Below, piece by piece: positions 59,128 through 64,000 of a DNA stretch of 64,000 bases. The DNA comes from Chloroflexota bacterium. GTDB taxonomy: Bacteria > Chloroflexota > Dehalococcoidia > Lucifugimonadales > UBA3495. The stretch spans positions 27,161-91,160 of the forward strand of contig PBMF01000028.1 of NCBI GenBank assembly GCA_002721995.1, read 5' to 3'. The position numbers and the translations under genes are program-made. Numbering within the stretch: position 1 is the first letter of the stretch; the number at the start of each line of letters is the position of its first letter. The notes under the pieces were generated by a model, which ran no database searches, was not told the DNA's origin, and was given only the letters and a program-made list of their open reading frames with translations.

Positions 59128-59270
59128 AGTCCACCACCCGAGCCAGGCTCGCTTGGCAAGGCCCTTCAACAATCTCAGGACCAACGGCTGAGGTCAAGGC
59201 TAACTTGGTGTGTATCAATTCCACGCAATTGATTGCTGGTACGCATGACCAGGCACATACTCACCATCCG

Positions 59271-59296
59271 TTCGTGGTGAGCCTGTCGAACCACGC
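59271..59296. repeat. Short common intergenic element TTCGTGGTGAGCCTGTCGAACCACG
   Basis: ttcgtggtgagcctgtcgaaccacg; hairpin CGTGGT...ACCACG. Confidence 0.5.
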
Positions 59297-59522
59297 GCAC
59301 TCAGTCCACCGCCTGGCCCGCAGCACCCAAGCTAACGGCCCCGGTCGGACTGGCCACTTAATTTTCTGGAGGAAGCGGCTCCTCCTCAGGTACTGGATGG
59401 CCAGGGAGATCGGTATGCCCTTGAAGCAGACCACCGTGCATTCAAAGGTCGAGCGGCAACTTGATGGAGCATTACGGTCCGGAGCGCATGCAGCAGTCCG
59501 CCGGCCTGAGTCCGGATAACGC

Positions 59523-61544
59523 CTAGGACTCTTCCTCCCAGGGCATGCCGGTCTCCCGCCTCTGCGACCGCCCAGAATCGTCCTCAGCGGTTGCAACTAG
59601 GGACGGCTCGGGACGCTCGGCGGTGCTGATGCTCCCATCGCTAAAAATCACGCCGTCTTCGCAGTAGGCCTCGATGCGCCCACCCCCGAACTGCTCCCGG
59701 TACAGGTTGGCGTAGAGTCCGCCCTTGGCCAGCAGCTGGCCGTGGGGGCCGTGCTCCACGATCCGCCCTTTGTCCACCACGTAGATGACATCGGCCGATA
59801 TGATCGTGGAAAGCCGGTGGGCGATGACCATGGTCGTCCGGTCGCGCATCAGCGGCTGCAGGGCCGACTGCACGTAACGCTCACTGGCCGTGTCCAGTGC
59901 CGAGGTGGCCTCGTCCAGGATCAGCACCCGGGGCTGGTGCAGGATCACCCGGGCGATGGACAGCCTTTGGCGTTCGCCGCCGGACAGCCGAAAACCACGC
60001 TCGCCCACCACCGTGTCGTAGCCATCGGGCATCTCCAATATCCGGTCGTGAATGAAGGCCGCCTTGGCCGCCGTCACCACCTCCTCATTGGTGGCCTCGG
60101 GCCGGGCGTAGAGCAGGTTCTTCTCCATGGTGTCGTGGAACAGGTAACTGTCCTGGGTGACGAAGCCGATGATCTCCGCCAGGTCCCGCTGCCTGATCTT
60201 CCGCACGTCGATGCCGTCGATAGACACCGAGCCCTCGGTGACGTCGTACAGCCGGGGCACCAGGTAGGCCAGGGTGGTCTTGCCCGCGCCGCTGGGCCCC
60301 ACGAAGGCCGCCAACTGCCCGGGGGGGATGTCCAGGCTCACGCCGTCCAGCGCCCACAGCCGAGCGTCGGGCTCGGCCTCGTGCTCCACGATGCCGTTGT
60401 TGGACTGACCGTAGTTGACCCGCACCGAGTCGAAGGCGATGGCCCCCGACACCTCCTTGGCGTCCATGGGCCTGGCGTCCGGCGCGTCCACGATCTCCTG
60501 TTTCAGGTCCAGGTAGCCGTAGATACGCTCGAAAAGGGCCATGGACGACTGCAACTCCACCGAAACCTGGAGCAGCCTGCCCACTGGGAAGTAGAGCCGG
60601 CTCTGCAGCGTGGTGAAGGCGATGATCGTCCCGGCAGTGACGGCGGGCGCTCCGGTCCCCGAGATCAGATAGCCGGCCAGCAGGTAGATGAACGCCGGCG
60701 AGATGGACAGGAAGGTCATGACCACAGCGAAGAAGGAGTGGCCAATCATCTGCTGGCGCACCGCCAAGTCGGAGAGCTCCTGGTTGTGGCGGTGGAAGTT
60801 GGCCATCTCCTGGGTCTGACGGCCGAACAACTTGGCCAGCATGATGCCCGACACGGACAGGGTTTCCTGGGTGATGGCGGTGACCTCGGCCATGGAACGC
60901 TGGGCCTCGGCGGTAACGGCACGGCGTTTCTTGCCCACCACCCGGGTCAGGACGAAGCAGAATGGCACCGTCGCCACGGCTACGATGGTCAACTGCCAGG
61001 AAAGGATAACCATGGCGACCAGGGTGCTGATGAAGATCACGGTGTTGGAGATGGTGTCGGTCAGCGTGCTGGTCACCACCGACTGGATACCGCCCACGTC
61101 GTTGGACACCCGCGACTGGATCTCGCCGGTGCGGGTGCTGGTGAAGAAACCCAATGAAATGCCCTGCAGGTGGACGTAGACGGCGTCGCGCAGATCACGC
61201 ATGACACTTTGGCCCACCTGGTTGGTCATGTAGGTCTGGAGCACGCCCATCAGTCCGTTGGCGATGGCGATGGCCGTCATGACCGCGGCCAGTATCCACA
61301 GCAGGTCCATGTCCGGACCCCCGGTGGCCGGGAACAAGGCTGAGTCGAAGACCACCTTGATGAGCACCGGGTTGACCACACCGATGCTGGCGGTGAGCAG
61401 TATGAGCACAGCCACCGACACCACCTGGAACCGGTAGGGCCGGAAGAGCCGCACCGTCCGGGGCACCGGAGGGCTGGTGAGAGGCGTAAGACCCAGGGAG
61501 TCTGGTTTGTCGGCCGAGTTCCCCGGCCCGATATGGTGCATCAT
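59523..61544 (-). CDS. ABC exporter, fused permease/ATPase
   Basis: TM domain plus AFVGPSGAGKTTLAYLVPRLYDVTEGSVSIDGIDVRKI and LSGGERQRLSIARVILHQPRVLILDEATSALD. Confidence 0.93.
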   Translation of the reverse strand: MMHHIGPGNSADKPDSLGLTPLTSPPVPRTVRLFRPYRFQVVSVAVLILLTASIGVVNPVLIKVVFDSALFPATGGPDMDLLWILAAVMTAIAIANGLMGVLQTYMTNQVGQSVMRDLRDAVYVHLQGISLGFFTSTRTGEIQSRVSNDVGGIQSVVTSTLTDTISNTVIFISTLVAMVILSWQLTIVAVATVPFCFVLTRVVGKKRRAVTAEAQRSMAEVTAITQETLSVSGIMLAKLFGRQTQEMANFHRHNQELSDLAVRQQMIGHSFFAVVMTFLSISPAFIYLLAGYLISGTGAPAVTAGTIIAFTTLQSRLYFPVGRLLQVSVELQSSMALFERIYGYLDLKQEIVDAPDARPMDAKEVSGAIAFDSVRVNYGQSNNGIVEHEAEPDARLWALDGVSLDIPPGQLAAFVGPSGAGKTTLAYLVPRLYDVTEGSVSIDGIDVRKIRQRDLAEIIGFVTQDSYLFHDTMEKNLLYARPEATNEEVVTAAKAAFIHDRILEMPDGYDTVVGERGFRLSGGERQRLSIARVILHQPRVLILDEATSALDTASERYVQSALQPLMRDRTTMVIAHRLSTIISADVIYVVDKGRIVEHGPHGQLLAKGGLYANLYREQFGGGRIEAYCEDGVIFSDGSISTAERPEPSLVATAEDDSGRSQRRETGMPWEEES

Positions 61545-61710
61545 GGGAGTCTGCCTGCAGTATGGATGAAACGGCTTGGCCCATCACTGAGGCGTGGTCT
61601 AGCCGCAATAATTTCCTTTGTCCGGCAAGCCATGAACGGTGCCCGTCGGACGTGGGCTTATTTTATCACCCAGGCGTAAAGGGGCCTGATGCGCGCCAAC
61701 CCTCGCGTAT

Positions 61711-61783
61711 GTCACCCTGAGTGAAGCGAAGGGTCTGCCAAGGTGCTGATCGGCAGATTCTTCGGCTGGCGCCTCAGAATGAC
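61711..61783. repeat. Dispersed intergenic repeat, copy E
   Basis: gtcaccctgagtgaagcgaagggtctgcc ... ggcagattcttcggctggcgcctcagaatgac. Confidence 0.8.
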
Positions 61784-61853
61784 AGGGGCGGGTAGTGAGG
61801 TGATCGGGATGTAGTGTGGCTGGAGAGGCGTACGGAAATCCCCCTCTCGCCCC

Positions 61854-62984
61854 CTACCAGTCCTTAATCACAGGCAGTATCTCTTTCCCAAAGAGGCCGA
61901 TGTTGGCCATGGTGGCCTCGTGGTCCATCTTGGACTCCTGGCCATACATGATTAGGTGTTCCATGCCCAGGCGTTTGTGCAAGTACTCCAGCTTCTCCAG
62001 CACGGTGTCGGGTGTGCCACAGACGATGTGGTAGTTCTCCTTCAGCTCCTCGAAGGACTGGTTGCCCAGGGGTCGGGCAGCCCGCCGCGCGGCCACGGCC
62101 TGGCCCGCCGCCGACCGGTAACCCACCGGGTTCATGTACTCCCTTGGGCCTCGGGTGGTGGCCCCCATGCGCCAGATGAAGTGCTTGGCCTGCTCGTCGG
62201 CCTTCTCCTGGGTATCGGCCACGTAGCAGCAGAGCAGATAGCCGAAGTTGTCCTTGATAACCGTGTGTCCCGCTCCCTCGGCAGCGGTACGGTAGGTGGA
62301 GAACAGGTCCTCGGTCACGTCCAGGGGAGTGAGGAAAGCCACGTAGGTGTAGCCGTGCACGCCGCACCACTCGGCCGTCTCGGGGCTGGCCGTGCCGGGC
62401 ACCCAGATGGGCGGATGGGGCTTCTGGATGGGCACCATCCACGGGTTCACCACCCGGTAGTTGTAGTGCTTGCTCTCCCAGCGGAAGGGTCCGGGGGTAG
62501 TCCAGGTCTTGATCAGCAGGTCGTGGCACTCTTCGAAGCGGTCCCGGTTCTCGGTCGGATTTATGTTGGTGGAAACGGTCTCCACCCCCGTGCCCCGCAC
62601 TATGCCGGATATGACCCGGCCACCGGAGATCACGTCGATCATCGCGATCTCCTCTGCAAGCCGCACCGGGTTCTCGTGGATGGGCAGAATGTTGCCCAGG
62701 AGCAGTATCTTGACGTTCTTGGTGATGCGGGCCAGCACGGCTGCGGTCAGGTTGCACGAGGCGTTCATGCACGACGGCGTGTTGTGGTGCTCGTTGACCA
62801 TGATGCCGTCATAGCCCAGCTCATCCACGTACTGCGACTCGTCGAAATAACGCTTGAACAAGTCGTTGGCCGTGTTGGGGTTGAAGAGGTCATTGGGAAA
62901 AGTAAGCCGCAAGGACGGGTACTTGTCCGCCTCCTCCTCCGGGTATTCATGGTACGGGAACTCGCTGAAGTAATAGACCTTCAT
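61854..62984 (-). CDS. LLM class flavin-dependent oxidoreductase
   Basis: MVNEHHNTPSCMNASCNLTAAVLARITKNVKILLLGNILPIHENPVRLAEEIAMIDVISGGR. Confidence 0.92.
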   Translation of the reverse strand: MKVYYFSEFPYHEYPEEEADKYPSLRLTFPNDLFNPNTANDLFKRYFDESQYVDELGYDGIMVNEHHNTPSCMNASCNLTAAVLARITKNVKILLLGNILPIHENPVRLAEEIAMIDVISGGRVISGIVRGTGVETVSTNINPTENRDRFEECHDLLIKTWTTPGPFRWESKHYNYRVVNPWMVPIQKPHPPIWVPGTASPETAEWCGVHGYTYVAFLTPLDVTEDLFSTYRTAAEGAGHTVIKDNFGYLLCCYVADTQEKADEQAKHFIWRMGATTRGPREYMNPVGYRSAAGQAVAARRAARPLGNQSFEELKENYHIVCGTPDTVLEKLEYLHKRLGMEHLIMYGQESKMDHEATMANIGLFGKEILPVIKDW

Positions 62985-63032
62985 GGGGTTCGGGTTGTCT
63001 CCTTGGTTGTGTCTAGGTTTTGGTGGGGGGCT

Positions 63033-63138
63033 GAAATCACCCTCAGTTCCCCTTTATAAAAGGGGGAGGAAAAAAACCCTCTTTCGCCAAAGGGTTAGCA
63101 AAGCCCCCCTTTGCAAAGGGGGGTTGGGGGGATTTCCC
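63033..63138. repeat. Intergenic repeat with inverted ends (gaaatcaccctcag ... gggggatttc)
   Basis: gaaatcaccctcagttcccctttataaaagggggagg...ccccccttttgcaaagggggg-type palindromic modules; ends invertedly related. Confidence 0.65.
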
Positions 63139-64000
63139 CTACTCCTCCAGAGTCGTTATATCCCCGGGGTCCAGGCCCAGTTCGTTGGCTTTCAGCAGCC
63201 GGCGCATGATCTTGCCCGAGCGGGTCTTGGGCAGGACGGGCATGAATTCTAGCTCGGCGGGGACGGCGATGGGACCCAGCTCGTTCCTCACGTGCAGTTT
63301 CAGGGCGTCAATCATCTCATCCGACGGGTCTTGACCAACGCGCAGGGTCACGAAGCCCTTGATGATCTCACCGCGAATATCGTCTGGCTTGCCGATCACC
63401 GCGGCCTCGGCCACGGCGGCGTGGGAGACCAGGGCGCTTTCGACCTCCGCTGAGCCGATGCGGTGTCCCGCCACGTTCAGCACGTCGTCGGCCCGGCCCA
63501 CCACCATGTAGTAGCCGTCGGCGTCGCGCAGGGCCACGTCCCCGGTGAGGTAGACGCCGGGTATGGTGTTCCAGTCGCGGTCATAACGCTCGGGGTCGCC
63601 GAAAACCGTGCGGTAGAAGTGGGGGAAGGGGCGTTTAATCACCAGCAGACCGCCCTTGTCAGGCTCGGTTATGGGCTGGCCTTCCCGATCCACGATATCC
63701 ATCAACGCTCCGGGCAGGGGCTTGCCCACCCGCCCCGGCTTCACCGGCATGGTGGCGGTGGTGGCCAGGCAGGGCCCGCCAGTCTCGGTCTGCCACCAGT
63801 TGTCCACGATGTGGCCCCACTTGCCGTTACCGCAGATGAACTCGTAGGTCCATTTCAGCGCCTCGGGGTTCAGGGGCTCGCCGGCGCAGGTCAGGAAGCG
63901 CAGGGAAGTCAGGTCGTACTTCAGGGCGTATTCCTCACCGTAACGCATGAGCATGCGCAGGGCGGTGGGGGCCGTGAATATCACGTTCACGCCGTACTTT
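63139..64000 (-). CDS. Acetyl/acyl-CoA synthetase, C-terminal part (5' end beyond window)
   Basis: VDNWWQTETGGPCLATTATMPVKPGRVGKPLPGALMDIVD, YLTGDVALRDADGYYMVVGRADDVLNVAGHRIGSAEVESALVSH, LPKTRSGKIMRRLLKA. Confidence 0.93.
   Translation of the reverse strand, partial: KYGVNVIFTAPTALRMLMRYGEEYALKYDLTSLRFLTCAGEPLNPEALKWTYEFICGNGKWGHIVDNWWQTETGGPCLATTATMPVKPGRVGKPLPGALMDIVDREGQPITEPDKGGLLVIKRPFPHFYRTVFGDPERYDRDWNTIPGVYLTGDVALRDADGYYMVVGRADDVLNVAGHRIGSAEVESALVSHAAVAEAAVIGKPDDIRGEIIKGFVTLRVGQDPSDEMIDALKLHVRNELGPIAVPAELEFMPVLPKTRSGKIMRRLLKANELGLDPGDITTLEE

Overview
GC-rich, gene-dense chromosomal window. Gene content and style suggest Chloroflexota, SAR202/Dehalococcoidia-like (inference only). I support about 57 protein-coding genes and see no rRNA, convincing tRNA or CRISPR array. 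Main blocks: DUF1015 / class-V aminotransferase / Crp-Fnr / PcrA helicase; an AT-richer islet with a stop-interrupted nuclease-like gene; PadR-ArsM; an organosulfur/sulfite oxidation locus (cysteine-dioxygenase-type cupin, four-domain rhodanese, two sulfite-oxidase-family molybdoenzymes); MoxR/VWA; tandem PAP2; PhoU; BchI-like ATPase; HemW; a DUF6883/DUF4926-like pair; SelB; NurA; sulfite reductase + HemD; pstSCAB-phoU; several LLM flavin oxidoreductases; ABC exporter; partial acyl/acetyl-CoA synthetase. Most striking observation: a putative cysteine-responsive transcription attenuator upstream of the sulfite reductase (44209-44415). A TTGACA-N17-TAGACT promoter leads, apparently leaderless, into an 18-aa poly-cysteine ORF (MLKLDGNLCACCCICPRT*), followed by a perfect intrinsic terminator and a plausible competing antiterminator. 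Also notable: a ~655-codon islet gene in one frame broken by two stop codons, with a C-terminal PD-(D/E)XK-like D...QLK motif; a Crp/Fnr gene with two apparent single-base indels at its N-terminus; mirrored extended -10 promoters; a LexA-like box before an SPL-type radical SAM gene; and a dyad operator before PadR-ArsM.
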